Source: a bacterium | GTDB lineage: Bacteria > Patescibacteriota > Minisyncoccia > Moranbacterales > DUUL01 | DNA length: 49,282 bases | Direction of reading: 5' to 3' | Assembly (NCBI GenBank): GCA_018675685.1 | Contig: JABGXP010000007.1 | Coordinates: forward strand, 1 to 49,282 | Shown here: piece by piece, positions 35,955-44,188 of the stretch | Layout: every line of letters begins with the position of its first letter | Position numbering within the stretch: position 1 is the first letter of the stretch | Notes under the pieces: model-generated | Seen by the model: only the letters and a program-made list of their open reading frames with translations | Databases searched by the model: none | What the model was told of the DNA's origin: nothing | Position numbers and translations under genes: made by a program

Positions 35955-36500
35955 ATGGCTAAACAAACACAACATCACGGAAGAGCTTGGTATGTTCTGC
36001 ACACTTATAGTGGGTATGAAGAAAATGTGAGGCGAAACTTGAAACAAAGAATCGAATCCATGAACATGCAAGATCGAATTTTTGACGTGATTGTTCCAAC
36101 AGAGAAGAAGATTAAAATTAGAAATGGAAAAAGATATGTTGTTGAGGAGAGGGTTTTTCCAGGATATGTTCTTGTTAACATGGTTGTGACAGATGATTCT
36201 TGGTACGTAGTTCGAAATACTCCCAATGTAACAGGGTTTATCGGAATCGGAACAACTCCAACACCAGTTGATCCAGAAGAAATTGGTGGTATCAAAAAGA
36301 GAATGGGGACAAGTGAACCTAAGTATAAACTTGATGTTGAAAAAGGTGAGTCAGTCAAAGTTATTGATGGACCATTCAAGAATTTTGATGCAAAGGTTTC
36401 AGAAATTGACAATGAAAAAGGAAAAATTAAAGTTCTGGTTAGTATCTTTGGAAGAGAAACCCCAGTTGAATTAGATTTCCTACAGATTAAAAAGATTTAA
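35955..36500 (+). CDS. nusG: Transcription termination/antitermination factor NusG
   Basis: This 181-aa protein has an N-terminal NGN domain ([47 protein letters not shown]). A C-terminal KOW domain follows ([23 protein letters not shown]). It binds RNA polymerase and links it to Rho or the ribosome. Length and domains are complete. It lies between secE and rplK, as in most bacteria. Confidence 0.97.
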   Translation: MAKQTQHHGRAWYVLHTYSGYEENVRRNLKQRIESMNMQDRIFDVIVPTEKKIKIRNGKRYVVEERVFPGYVLVNMVVTDDSWYVVRNTPNVTGFIGIGTTPTPVDPEEIGGIKKRMGTSEPKYKLDVEKGESVKVIDGPFKNFDAKVSEIDNEKGKIKVLVSIFGRETPVELDFLQIKKI

Positions 36501-36529
36501 GCGAATTTTAAAGAAAGTAATTTACGAAT

Positions 36530-36955
36530 ATGGCAAAAACAGTAGCAAGTGTAATTAAACTTCAAATCAAGGCGGGACAAGCTAACCCAGCTCCTCCAGT
36601 AGGACCTGCGCTTGGACAACACGGATTGAATATTCAGGATTTTTGTACTCGTTTTAACGAAGCTTCAAAAGAATCAATGGGGGATATCGTTCCAGTTGAA
36701 ATTAGTGTATATGACGATCGAAGTTTTGATTTTGTTTTAAAGTCTCCTCCAGCAGCGGAGTTATTGAAAAAAGCAGCAAATATTAAAAAAGGTGCTGCAA
36801 ATCCGTTGACCGACAAAGCAGGGACTGTAACAAGAGCTCAAGTTGAGGAAATTGTTGAAAAGAAAAAGGCTGATTTGAATGCAAACGACGTTGAAGCAGG
36901 AGTAAAAATCGTTTCAGGAACAGCTCGATCAATGGGGATTAAAGTTGAAAAATAA
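36530..36955 (+). CDS. rplK: 50S ribosomal protein L11
   Basis: This 141-aa protein matches L11 across its length. The N-terminus contains [20 protein letters not shown] and [17 protein letters not shown]. The rRNA-binding domain contains [17 protein letters not shown] and the end reads [14 protein letters not shown]11 forms the GTPase-associated centre base with 23S. It lies 29 nt after nusG. Confidence 0.98.
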   Translation: MAKTVASVIKLQIKAGQANPAPPVGPALGQHGLNIQDFCTRFNEASKESMGDIVPVEISVYDDRSFDFVLKSPPAAELLKKAANIKKGAANPLTDKAGTVTRAQVEEIVEKKKADLNANDVEAGVKIVSGTARSMGIKVEK

Positions 36956-36990
36956 TTCAGAAGATAGTTTATAATAATTTAATAATACGC

Positions 36991-37027
36991 TGTGGGAGGA
37001 TATCTCGCGATATCTGTCCGCACCACA
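36991..37027 (+). promoter_or_regulatory. L1-binding operator (ribosomal protein leader) between rplK and rplA
   Basis: TGTGG (36991) pairs with CCACA (37023-37027). Inside are the unpaired GAGG/TCCGC elements and the hairpin GATATC-TCGC-GATATC. The same GTGGGAG and ACCAC elements occur in this window's own 23S L1-stalk base (ATAGGTGGGAGACTTTGATC near 31820 and AATACCACTC near 31875). The element ends 5 nt before the rplA ATG, so L1 binding should block initiation. This is the classic autogenous mimicry. Confidence 0.8.
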
Positions 37028-37032
37028 ATATT

Positions 37033-37713
37033 ATGAGAAGAGGAAAAAGGTATAAAAGTGTAGTCGAAGGTTATGACCAGAAGGCAGAATACACAATCGA
37101 AGAAGCATTGGAAATTTTAGAAAAATTTTCTGCACCAAAGTTTGATGAATCAGTCGAAGCACATGTTCGATTGAACATCAATCCAACAAAGTCAGATCAA
37201 CAAGTTCGAGCAACAGTTGATTTGCCACATGGGACAGGTAAAACAAAGCGAATCGCTGCTTTTACTGAAACTCAAGAAAAGGAAGCAAAAGCTGCAGGAG
37301 CTGATATTATTGCAGGAACTGAGTTGATTGAAAAAATTGTTGCAGGTGGAGAAATTGATTTTGACATCGCAGTGACAACACCAGAGATGATGCCAAAACT
37401 TGCTAAAGCTGCTAGAGTTCTCGGACCTCGAGGGCTTATGCCAAACCCAAAAACTCAAACAGTCGGACCAAAAATTGATGTTTTGATCGCAGGCCTTAAA
37501 GGCGGAAGAGCTAGTTTTAAGAATGATAACGGAGCAAACATCCATCAAGTAATTGGAAAAAGATCTTTCAAAAAGGACCAATTAAAGGAAAATTTCGAAG
37601 TATTTATCAAGGAAGTGCAACAAAATAAACCAGCGACTCTTAAGGGAAGATTACTTAAGTCAGTTTCTATTACTTCTACTATGAATCCTTCAATTCAAGT
37701 AAAGATTGCGTAA
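37033..37713 (+). CDS. rplA: 50S ribosomal protein L1
   Basis: This 226-aa protein matches L1. It has the EALEILEKFSAPKFDESVEAHVRLNI region, the VDLPHGTGKTKRIAAF segment, the GPRGLMPNPKTQTVG signature and a C-terminal KSVSITSTMNPSIQV. L1 binds the mobile stalk of 23S and, as a repressor, its own mRNA. Some candidate-phyla lineages lack L1, so its presence helps placement. A short ATG-proximal spacer leaves no independent ribosome-binding site beyond the operator itself. Confidence 0.98.
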   Translation: MRRGKRYKSVVEGYDQKAEYTIEEALEILEKFSAPKFDESVEAHVRLNINPTKSDQQVRATVDLPHGTGKTKRIAAFTETQEKEAKAAGADIIAGTELIEKIVAGGEIDFDIAVTTPEMMPKLAKAARVLGPRGLMPNPKTQTVGPKIDVLIAGLKGGRASFKNDNGANIHQVIGKRSFKKDQLKENFEVFIKEVQQNKPATLKGRLLKSVSITSTMNPSIQVKIA

Positions 37714-37739
37714 AATTAAGAAATTTATAAATTAAAGAT

Positions 37740-37904
37740 ATGTCTCAAGATACACTAACAACACTAAAATGCTCTGAGTGTGGAAATCGAAATTTCTATA
37801 CTTTCAAAAATAAGAAAAAGATTCAAGAGAAACTTGAGTTGAAAAAACATTGTCCAAAGTGCAAAACACACACTGTGCACAATGAAGGTAAGAAGATAAA
37901 ATAG
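37740..37904 (+). CDS. rpmG: 50S ribosomal protein L33
   Basis: A 54-aa product that begins [20 protein letters not shown] and has a second Cys pair in [17 protein letters not shown]. The two CxxC pairs are the zinc-ribbon form of L33. It lies 26 nt after rplA, whereas most bacteria place rpmG before secE. It is too short to be found by length-limited gene finding but is a clear family member. Confidence 0.92.
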   Translation: MSQDTLTTLKCSECGNRNFYTFKNKKKIQEKLELKKHCPKCKTHTVHNEGKKIK

Positions 37905-37918
37905 TCAGTTTATAGATA

Positions 37919-37942
37919 AATAAACCATTCAGATGGTTTATT
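37919..37942 (+). other. 10-bp hairpin abutting the tRNA-Trp 5' end
   Basis: AATAAACCAT pairs perfectly with ATGGTTTATT around TCAG and ends at the base before the tRNA. It lacks a T-tract, so it may be a processing or protective element rather than a terminator. Confidence 0.55.
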
Positions 37943-38013
37943 GCGGGTGTAGTATAGTGGCAGTACAGGGGTCTCCAAAACCTCTAGCGGGAGTTCGATT
38001 CTCTCCACCCGTG
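37943..38013 (+). tRNA. tRNA-Trp (CCA anticodon)
   Basis: The acceptor arm is GCGGGTG/CACCCGT with a G discriminator. The anticodon loop is CTCCAAA in stem AGGGG...CCTCT, giving anticodon CCA. The T arm contains GTTCGATTC. The 3' CCA is not encoded (the gene ends G-CAA), so it must be added. A terminator follows. Confidence 0.93.
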
Positions 38014-38020
38014 CAAAGCG

Positions 38021-38054
38021 AAACCAAAACACTCAGTTTTGGTTTTATTTTTTT
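38021..38054 (+). terminator. Terminator of the secE-to-tRNA-Trp operon
   Basis: AAACCAAAAC (38021-38030) pairs with GTTTTGGTTT (38036-38045) around ACTCA, followed by TATTTTTTT. Confidence 0.92.
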
Positions 38055-38144
38055 AGTAAAGTTGAAGGGAAATCAAGCAAAATTAGGCTTTCGAGTATTT
38101 TTCTGATAAAATAAAGTTAAAATATTTATAAATAAAGAAATAAT

Positions 38145-39038
38145 ATGGACAAAATTATCTACTGGCTAAAAAAATTAGGTATATTGAGAGTAGGCGGGTT
38201 TGCTGCTAAGGGAGATGCAAAAAAAATGGTTGATATGGAAATAGAATCAGAGCTTTATCAAAGTGAAGAAGAGATTGATGCTGAAAAAAGAAAAAAAGAA
38301 ATAAAGAAAAACATTAAACCAGCAGCAAAGAAAAGTAAAAATACAGTTGGAAAGATAATTTTCTGGTTTTTATTGGCGATTGGAGTTTTTTTCCTACTTG
38401 CTTTCTGGGGATCCGGTTGGTCATTTGGGACAATCATAGGTGTCTTGATATGGGCAATTTTCCTTAGATGGACTTGGGTGCATGTAACCTCTGGTTTATT
38501 GGCGTTGGGAAAGATAATTTTTCTAGGAGCTGTAGTGATAGTTATGTCCTTTATAGTTGCAACTCCCGATGAAGATGGAATGGGTGTTGATGTGAAAATA
38601 GAAAAAAGCCAAAAAGAAGGTTCTAAGAAAGAGGACAAGTCTTCCAAATTGGCAAAGGGAGTTGAGAAGGATACAGTCGCCAAATTTCTCATTGATCTTG
38701 AAAAAGAAACTGATTTAGATTTTTCTAAAATTAAAGATGATGAAGTTTCGTGGACAGCAGAGAGGGTGGGCTTAAAACTTCAAAAAGCTAAAAGCTTCAC
38801 AGCAGAAGACCTTTCTGCTAAAGACTTTGACAAGCTGCAAGAATACTTTCTGGATTTAGGAGCGGACACTGGAGGACTTGGGTTTACCTTTGCTCCACCA
38901 GCTGGAACTCAGTCATCAGGTTTTGCCTTGAAAGATAAGGAGAATAGCGGTATGATGTGTGTTTTGATTGGCACTGAAGGTGATGGGGTTTGGATAGGGT
39001 GTGGATGGGGACCAACTAATAATCCGAACAGTAAATAA
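38145..39038 (+). CDS. Unknown membrane protein with extracellular or cytosolic C-terminal domain
   Basis: This 297-aa protein has a charged, Lys/Glu-rich N-terminus of about 65 residues. Three hydrophobic segments (about 70-90, 92-112, 122-142) follow with Trp- and Gly-rich borders. An acidic, low-complexity linker (KSQKEGSKKEDKSSKLAKG) leads to a C-terminal domain of about 120 residues containing DKLQEYFLDLGADTGGLGF. No family is recognised. A canonical terminator follows, so it is a single-gene unit. Confidence 0.7.
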   Translation: MDKIIYWLKKLGILRVGGFAAKGDAKKMVDMEIESELYQSEEEIDAEKRKKEIKKNIKPAAKKSKNTVGKIIFWFLLAIGVFFLLAFWGSGWSFGTIIGVLIWAIFLRWTWVHVTSGLLALGKIIFLGAVVIVMSFIVATPDEDGMGVDVKIEKSQKEGSKKEDKSSKLAKGVEKDTVAKFLIDLEKETDLDFSKIKDDEVSWTAERVGLKLQKAKSFTAEDLSAKDFDKLQEYFLDLGADTGGLGFTFAPPAGTQSSGFALKDKENSGMMCVLIGTEGDGVWIGCGWGPTNNPNSK

Positions 39039-39060
39039 CCCTATTTTTTTGTAATCTACT

Positions 39061-39090
39061 AAAAAAGCTACTTGTAAAAGTAGCTTTTTT
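39061..39090 (+). terminator. Perfect 13-bp hairpin terminator
   Basis: AAAAAAGCTACTT (39061-39073) pairs perfectly with AAGTAGCTTTTTT (39078-39090) around GTAA. Confidence 0.93.
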
Positions 39091-39121
39091 AAATAAAATT
39101 TCTTTGCAAATAGAAATTTGC

Positions 39122-39149
39122 TTGTAAAGGTTCCAGTTTAGACTATAAT
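39122..39149 (+). promoter_or_regulatory. Promoter of the ferritin-like gene
   Basis: TTGTAA (39122-39127) and TATAAT (39144-39149) are 16 bp apart, 30 nt before the ATG. Confidence 0.7.
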
Positions 39150-39178
39150 AAAGGCGAATAATAAATAATCAAAAAAGT

Positions 39179-39631
39179 ATGAATTTTCAATCAGACTTAA
39201 TTCTTGACTTATTTGAGCTCAACGAACTTAAAATTAGTAAACTTTATCGTATTTATTCGCAAAAGCTTCCTGAGAGAAAAGTTTTTTGGGAGCAATTGTC
39301 AAAGGAGGAAATCCAACATGCCATAGAGATTAGAAACGCATATAGTGGCAAGGAAGATGTTTTCGAAGACAATAACTTTGCTAGAGGAGCAATTAAATAT
39401 GTTGCTGATTTTGTACAAGACGGCATTGAGCAAGCAAAGGAGAATGATTTATCTCACATGGAAGCTTTAGAGATTGCCTTGAGAGTAGAGCAATCTTTTT
39501 TGGAACAGAAATGTTTTGAAATCTTTATACCCAATCAAAAAACTGTAAAAGAGGTTTTGCAAAAATTAAACAAAGAAACTCAAGATCATATCGAGAGGTT
39601 GCAAAAAGAACTTAAGAAGGTAAACAAGTAA
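39179..39631 (+). CDS. Ferritin-like/rubrerythrin-type diiron protein
   Basis: This 150-aa all-helical protein has a four-helix ferritin-like pattern. E16 lies in helix 1 (ELNELKISKLYRIYSQ), E44-x-x-H47 in helix 2 (SKEEIQHAIEI), E104 in helix 3 (LRVEQSFLEQK), and E133/H137 in helix 4 (NKETQDHIERLQKEL). This is close to the E, ExxH, E, ExxH arrangement of rubrerythrin-like diiron proteins; the last motif is off by one spacing and should be checked. It may store iron or reduce peroxide. No rubredoxin Cys domain is present. Confidence 0.7.
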   Translation: MNFQSDLILDLFELNELKISKLYRIYSQKLPERKVFWEQLSKEEIQHAIEIRNAYSGKEDVFEDNNFARGAIKYVADFVQDGIEQAKENDLSHMEALEIALRVEQSFLEQKCFEIFIPNQKTVKEVLQKLNKETQDHIERLQKELKKVNK

Positions 39632-39642
39632 GGACGCTAGCA

Positions 39643-39918
39643 ATGATAAAAACAAAAGAGCACTTTAAAGAGGTGCTCTTTTGTTTTTCTAAAGAGACAG
39701 CCGTTAGATATTGGAAAGTAAAAAACCATAAGCATCAAAATTCGCTTCTAAGCAGATGTAATTATTTTTATAGGCAAGTGCAGCAAAGAGGTCTTGAAAA
39801 TCAAGTGCTAGACAATAATGAGAGCGAGAGAGGTGTTTTTGATCCAAGAAACAACAAAAAAGCTATCTTTTTGAAACTTGCTCAAAAGTTAGAAGTTGGT
39901 ATAATTAAAAGACTTTGA
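39643..39918 (+). CDS. Small basic protein of unknown function (uncertain)
   Basis: A 91-aa frame starting 12 nt after the ferritin-like gene, with a TAAGGA ribosome-binding site overlapping that gene's stop. Codon use looks ordinary and the product is basic and helical, with no membrane segment or known domain. Against it, its first 16 codons also form a perfect 15-bp terminator-like hairpin and its 3' end carries a promoter for the next gene. It may be a real short gene whose start happens to fold, or noncoding sequence after a terminator. Confidence 0.45.
   Translation: MIKTKEHFKEVLFCFSKETAVRYWKVKNHKHQNSLLSRCNYFYRQVQQRGLENQVLDNNESERGVFDPRNNKKAIFLKLAQKLEVGIIKRL
39649..39688 (+). terminator. 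Terminator-like hairpin inside the start of the 91-codon frame
   Basis: AAAACAAAAGAGCAC (39649-39663) pairs perfectly with GTGCTCTTTTGTTTT (39673-39687) around a 9-nt loop, ending in five T. It should end transcripts of the ferritin-like gene. Confidence 0.7.
39878..39905 (+). promoter_or_regulatory. Promoter of the membrane protein and synthase operon
   Basis: TTGCTC (39878-39883) and perfect TATAAT (39900-39905) are 16 bp apart, about 45 nt before the ATG at 39951. Confidence 0.6.
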
Positions 39919-39950
39919 GAGCACTAAAAAGCCCGTAAGATAATCAAAAA

Positions 39951-40568
39951 ATGCAGAAAATAAAATTTGATAAATTCTTCTTCCTAGGCCTATTTGTGGT
40001 TGGAAGTGTTCTTGCAAATCAATATGTGAACTTTGTACGTTGGCAGGACCCAACTGAAATGCTTTGGTTTTGTGACTTTACGGCAGTTATTTTAGGATTA
40101 GGACTTATTTTTCGCAACAAAATCATGGTAACACTAGCCTTCACCATGGCAGTTCCTGCGCAATTTCGTTGGATCCTAGACTTTCTTTTGGAGCAAATTG
40201 GAATGGGCGCAGGTAGAACGGCTGAGTTAGCTGGATATGGGTCAACTGTTTTCTGGCTTTCTGTTAATTTGCACACCATTGTGATCCCAATTTCTTTCTT
40301 TGGAGTTTGGAAATTGGGATTTAGTAAAAAAGCTTTGATCCCAATTTTAGTTTATGGATTTGTTCTTTTAACAGCAACATTCTTATTAACTGTGCCAGAA
40401 GAAAATATAAATTGTGTTTTTTATGCTTGTGACGCCTCAAATCCCGGAAGCGGTTATCTGAAATATTTTTTGATTAAAAATTTATTATTTTGGGAAATAA
40501 CTTTTGCGCTTAGTTTTTTAATATCAAAAAAAATCGCAGAGTTTTTTGTGGAAAGAAATAAAAAGTGA
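39951..40568 (+). CDS. Unknown polytopic membrane protein of the synthase operon
   Basis: This 205-aa protein has about six transmembrane helices and short loops with conserved-looking residues: NQYVNFVRWQDPTEMLWFCD near the start and VPEENINCVFYACD near residue 145. The two acidic/Cys loops could bind a metal or be catalytic, but no family is recognised. Its stop overlaps a GTG codon of the next gene, so it is translationally coupled to the spermidine-synthase-like pair. That suggests a shared membrane process. Confidence 0.7.
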   Translation: MQKIKFDKFFFLGLFVVGSVLANQYVNFVRWQDPTEMLWFCDFTAVILGLGLIFRNKIMVTLAFTMAVPAQFRWILDFLLEQIGMGAGRTAELAGYGSTVFWLSVNLHTIVIPISFFGVWKLGFSKKALIPILVYGFVLLTATFLLTVPEENINCVFYACDASNPGSGYLKYFLIKNLLFWEITFALSFLISKKIAEFFVERNKK

Positions 40569-40570
40569 AA

Positions 40571-41275
40571 ATGAAAAAAGTGAATAAACAAAAATTGTTA
40601 TATGTACTTACTTTTGTGGTGGCATTTTGTAGTATTGCATATGAGTTGGCTCTTGGTCAGGCGCTGTCATTATTTTTAGGAAACACTATTTTGCGCTTCA
40701 GTGTGACAATCGGAATTTATATGTTTGCTATGGGTGTTGGAGCGATGATCGCAGAGGGTGAAATAGTAAAACGCAAAACAATATCTTTTATGACAATAGA
40801 AACTCTCCTGGTTGTTATTGGTGGCTTTTCGCCAATTTTTTTATTTTTCGCACATTCTTTTTTGGGTGAAGGAATGGCTTTTTTAATACTCGCGCTATTT
40901 TTGATACTAATAATTGGGATCCTAACTGGTTTTGAAATTCCTCTTTTAATGGCATTAAATATCCAAGATAAAAAAAATAACAATGAAGACGGGAAAATAT
41001 TAGGTATTGATTATCTAGGTGCTTTTGTGGGATCTCTTGTTTTCGCGCTTATTTTTTATCCAAAATTTGGCTTATTGCAAACGACTTTTTTTATCGGTTT
41101 TTTAAACTGTATTGTTGGAATTATTTTTTATCTGCAATGGGGAGCAAAAGAAAAGAAACAATATTTTATAAAGAAATTATTTGGTTTGCAGATTTGCTTA
41201 TTTTTAGTACTAGCAATGACCTTTGTTTTTGCGGAAAAGATAAACGAGATGATGATAAATATTTATTTGAAATAA
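40571..41275 (+). CDS. Membrane-only paralogue of the spermidine synthase-like protein
   Basis: This 234-aa protein has seven or eight transmembrane helices. An in-frame GTG at 40565 overlapping the upstream stop is an alternative start. It aligns by eye with the membrane half of the next gene: VLTFVVAFCSIAYELALGQ versus VLTFVVAFCSIVYQLLLAH, then FLTGFEIPLLM-like GILTGFEIPLLMAL versus FLSGFELPMLMKI, and LGIDYLGAFVGSLVF versus LGVDYFGSLLGAVLF. The soluble synthase domain is absent; the gene ends right after the last helix. It may be a partner subunit of the full-length protein. Confidence 0.8.
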   Translation: MKKVNKQKLLYVLTFVVAFCSIAYELALGQALSLFLGNTILRFSVTIGIYMFAMGVGAMIAEGEIVKRKTISFMTIETLLVVIGGFSPIFLFFAHSFLGEGMAFLILALFLILIIGILTGFEIPLLMALNIQDKKNNNEDGKILGIDYLGAFVGSLVFALIFYPKFGLLQTTFFIGFLNCIVGIIFYLQWGAKEKKQYFIKKLFGLQICLFLVLAMTFVFAEKINEMMINIYLK

Positions 41276-41286
41276 AATTTTAGAAA

Positions 41287-43185
41287 ATGAGAAATAGAAA
41301 AAATAAGCAAAAGAAAAAGAAAGAGACTCAAGGAAAGAAGAAAAACCTAAACAGAATTTATGTGTTAACCTTCGTAGTTGCTTTTTGCAGTATTGTTTAT
41401 CAATTACTTTTAGCACACACAATCTCATTAATCGCTGGGAATGCAATTATTTGGTATAGCATTACCATCGGAGTTTTTTTAGGTTCATTAGGACTCGGTG
41501 CAATTTTGAGTGGAAAAGTGAGACAGGAAAATGTTATAAAAAAACTTTTTTTAGTTGAACTGTCACTAGCTTTATTCGGTGGACTAGCTGTTTGCTTGAT
41601 GCATTTTGTTCAAATTATTGATATGTATTTTTTGGCTCATGGAAGCGCTAAGATGGCCTTCTTCTTTATATTATTAGGTAGCCAGGCAATTGTTTTTGTG
41701 ATTGGTTTTTTGAGCGGATTTGAACTACCAATGCTTATGAAGATTGCGAATAAGTATTCATCAGAAAAAAAAGTTACCAACAGGGTTTTGGGTGTGGATT
41801 ATTTCGGCTCTTTGCTAGGGGCTGTTTTGTTTCCACTTTTTTTAATTTCTACGCTTAAAATAATAGCAGTTGGATTTTTAGTTGCAATTATAAACATGCT
41901 CGCAGCTATATATATAGGAAAGGTTTTTCTGCAGCAACAAAAAAACAAGAATGGAAATTTAGCAATCGGATTTTTTTTAATCGGATTTTTATCACTAGGC
42001 GTTTTATTTTCAGGTGAAATTGAAAAATATTTTACTAAAAAATATTACTACTATCCTCAGGCGTTGTATGATTTTAAAAGCATACTTTCATTACTTGAAA
42101 ATGCCCCAGAGATTGAAACGTATCGTTCTGCATATCAAAAGATAGACATAATAGATGGGCAAAGCTTTAGTGCTGCAAATATTGTAATGGATGCCTATAC
42201 AGACAAACTTCTCTATGAACCGGAATTCCCGCTCGGAAAAGAATTGTATTTAAATGGAGATTGGCAATTCAACTCAGGGACAGAGGAAATTTATCATGAA
42301 TATTTTGCACATGTTCCAATTTTAGCAACCGATATGGTCCCTAAAAATGTCTTAATCCTTGGGGGTGGGGATGGGATGCTCACAAGGGAACTTTTGAAAT
42401 ACAAGGAAATCGAAAAAATTATTCAAATAGACATCGACAGTGAAATGATACGACTTTCTAAAGAGCACTCCTTACTCCTATCCATGAATAAAGGAGCTTT
42501 TTTCAATAACAGAGTGGATCTTAGAGTTGGCGATGCATATACTTTTGTGAGGAATTCAGAAGATAAATTCGATGCCATTTATATGGATTTTCCAATGCCT
42601 GTTGATTATAATACGTCTAGATTATATAGCAGAGAATTCTATAGCTTTGTAAGAAATCGCCTTAATGATGATGGCTTTATTGTGTTAGATGCTCCTGGAA
42701 TGACCTCGTATACAAAATTTAATCGTGAAGGTTTACAGATAATTGAAGATGGAAAATCTCCCTGGAAAGAGTATGCATACACAGTTGCAGCCGCTGGGTT
42801 TGGCAAGGTTGTCCCATATATATCTCAGTTAGAGAAAGATAATGAGCAAGCCAGAATTTTGGCAATGGAATATATCTTTGAAGAATACGAAGAAAGACCA
42901 AAAGGGGAAGAGTTGGAAAATATGATTGATGAGTATATCCACAGCTTTATTTTTGATTCACAGGAAGGTTTTATTTTTGCACAAAAAGAGAATAAAGGAG
43001 AGATTTCTTTTCATAACTCAAAAGTCGGCACATATTTATTAAACGAAAAAAGATTTAAAAAGGCTTTTGAATTGAATTATAATCCGATTGATGAAATAGA
43101 ATGGCAATATGTTAATTCTGTAATGAAGCCAACTTTGCCAAAGCGTAATTTTTGGCAGGTACGTTTTCCATACTATGTTCAATAG
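41287..43185 (+). CDS. Membrane-bound spermidine synthase-like protein
   Basis: This 632-aa fusion has an N-terminal seven- to eight-helix membrane domain (about residues 22-245) and a C-terminal Rossmann-fold aminopropyltransferase-like domain. The latter contains LYLNGDWQFNSGTEEIYHEYFAHVP, VLILGGGDGMLTRELLKY, IIQIDIDSEMIRLSK, VGDAYTF and FDAIYMDFPMP. These match the spermidine synthase core, though the canonical DxxDP reads DFPMP. Such membrane-bound relatives are widespread but mostly uncharacterised; polyamine synthesis is possible, not certain. The basic N-terminus (KNKQKKKKETQGKKKN) is cytoplasmic. It follows its membrane-only paralogue by 11 nt. Confidence 0.88.
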   Translation: MRNRKNKQKKKKETQGKKKNLNRIYVLTFVVAFCSIVYQLLLAHTISLIAGNAIIWYSITIGVFLGSLGLGAILSGKVRQENVIKKLFLVELSLALFGGLAVCLMHFVQIIDMYFLAHGSAKMAFFFILLGSQAIVFVIGFLSGFELPMLMKIANKYSSEKKVTNRVLGVDYFGSLLGAVLFPLFLISTLKIIAVGFLVAIINMLAAIYIGKVFLQQQKNKNGNLAIGFFLIGFLSLGVLFSGEIEKYFTKKYYYYPQALYDFKSILSLLENAPEIETYRSAYQKIDIIDGQSFSAANIVMDAYTDKLLYEPEFPLGKELYLNGDWQFNSGTEEIYHEYFAHVPILATDMVPKNVLILGGGDGMLTRELLKYKEIEKIIQIDIDSEMIRLSKEHSLLLSMNKGAFFNNRVDLRVGDAYTFVRNSEDKFDAIYMDFPMPVDYNTSRLYSREFYSFVRNRLNDDGFIVLDAPGMTSYTKFNREGLQIIEDGKSPWKEYAYTVAAAGFGKVVPYISQLEKDNEQARILAMEYIFEEYEERPKGEELENMIDEYIHSFIFDSQEGFIFAQKENKGEISFHNSKVGTYLLNEKRFKKAFELNYNPIDEIEWQYVNSVMKPTLPKRNFWQVRFPYYVQ

Positions 43186-43278
43186 TTGTAGTTTATCGGT
43201 ATTTATGCTACTTTGAAACTTCAATAGTTCTTTAAGTAAGAATCAGAAACCTTTAAGAGGGAAGAGAGGAGGACAGTC

Positions 43279-44079
43279 ATGAACAATAGTCAGGAAAAGA
43301 AAAATTTTTTTGTCTATATTAAGGAAGCGATCAGTGCTTTCCTAGGAGTAGGTCTAATGGCCTTGTATGGCTTCCAAACTATGATTGGATGGGTCAACGA
43401 AGAAGAGAGCTTCAGTGAGTTTATGAGAGGGAATTTTTTTGGAAAAAACAGAAGCAAGTATCCAGAAAATTCCTCAGCTAAAGGAAGGTTCTATTGTTGG
43501 GGTTTAAAGAATCTAGTTTCACGTTTAGCTGCTTTTTTGTGGCTTAGAGAGGTAAACGGTTTGGAAAATATTCCTGATGAAGGTGAATATCTTATTGTTC
43601 CTAACCATCAGTCATATCTTGATTTCATGCTAGTGATTTTTGCACTTAAGAAAGTTAAAAACTTAACCTTTTTTGTAAAAACTCGCTACTTCGACATGCC
43701 TCTTTGGAAGTTTTTTCTTTCGCCGATGGGGCATATTCGAGCGGATAGAAAATCAATTTCCAAGGCAATGAGATTGCTTACCGACGAGAATCTCCCTGTG
43801 GTGCTATTTGCAGAAGGGACAAGAACAAAAACTGGTAAAATTGGTGATCCGTATCCTGGATTTGGCAGAATTGCTCAAAAAGTTCCTAATGTTAAAATCA
43901 TTCCAGTAGGAATTAAAGGGGCCTTTGAGGTTTGGTCATGGGACAGAAGAGGTCCAAAACTTTCTGGTCGTAAGATTGATATTCGCATTGGAACAGCACT
44001 TTCTTTCGCTGATTTCAAGGGAACTGAAAAAGCATTTTCTGAAAAGATAATGAAGGAAGTGGCAAAGCTTACAGAATAA
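43279..44079 (+). CDS. 1-acylglycerol-3-phosphate acyltransferase (PlsC-like)
   Basis: This 266-aa protein has the PlsC/LPLAT catalytic motifs: NHQSYLD (H110-x4-D115), FFLSPMGHIRADRK, FAEGTRTKTGKI (E179-G-T-R182; FPEGT is usual) and IIPVGIKGAF. An N-terminal hydrophobic segment (about 15-35) anchors it to the membrane. It should acylate lysophosphatidic acid or a related lysolipid. Because candidate-phyla bacteria often lack fatty-acid synthesis, it may act on scavenged lipids; that is inference. A perfect AGGAGG ribosome-binding site (43267-43272) is spaced 6 nt from the ATG. Confidence 0.92.
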   Translation: MNNSQEKKNFFVYIKEAISAFLGVGLMALYGFQTMIGWVNEEESFSEFMRGNFFGKNRSKYPENSSAKGRFYCWGLKNLVSRLAAFLWLREVNGLENIPDEGEYLIVPNHQSYLDFMLVIFALKKVKNLTFFVKTRYFDMPLWKFFLSPMGHIRADRKSISKAMRLLTDENLPVVLFAEGTRTKTGKIGDPYPGFGRIAQKVPNVKIIPVGIKGAFEVWSWDRRGPKLSGRKIDIRIGTALSFADFKGTEKAFSEKIMKEVAKLTE

Positions 44080-44089
44080 AATAGGAGAG

Positions 44090-44126
44090 AAAAAGGGTAG
44101 CGTTATAATATAGCGCAACCCTTTTT
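44090..44126. terminator. Bidirectional terminator between convergent genes
   Basis: AAAAAGGGT (44090-44098) pairs with ACCCTTTTT (44118-44126). The stem continues as GCGTTAT/ATAGCGC past one mismatch, with a 3-nt loop. It serves plsC and the convergent sulfatase-like operon. Confidence 0.88.
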
Positions 44127-44188
44127 ACTTACAAGACCATTAATATTTCAGAGAAACTGAGCTCCAGAAGTATTTTTTTAAGACTAAA

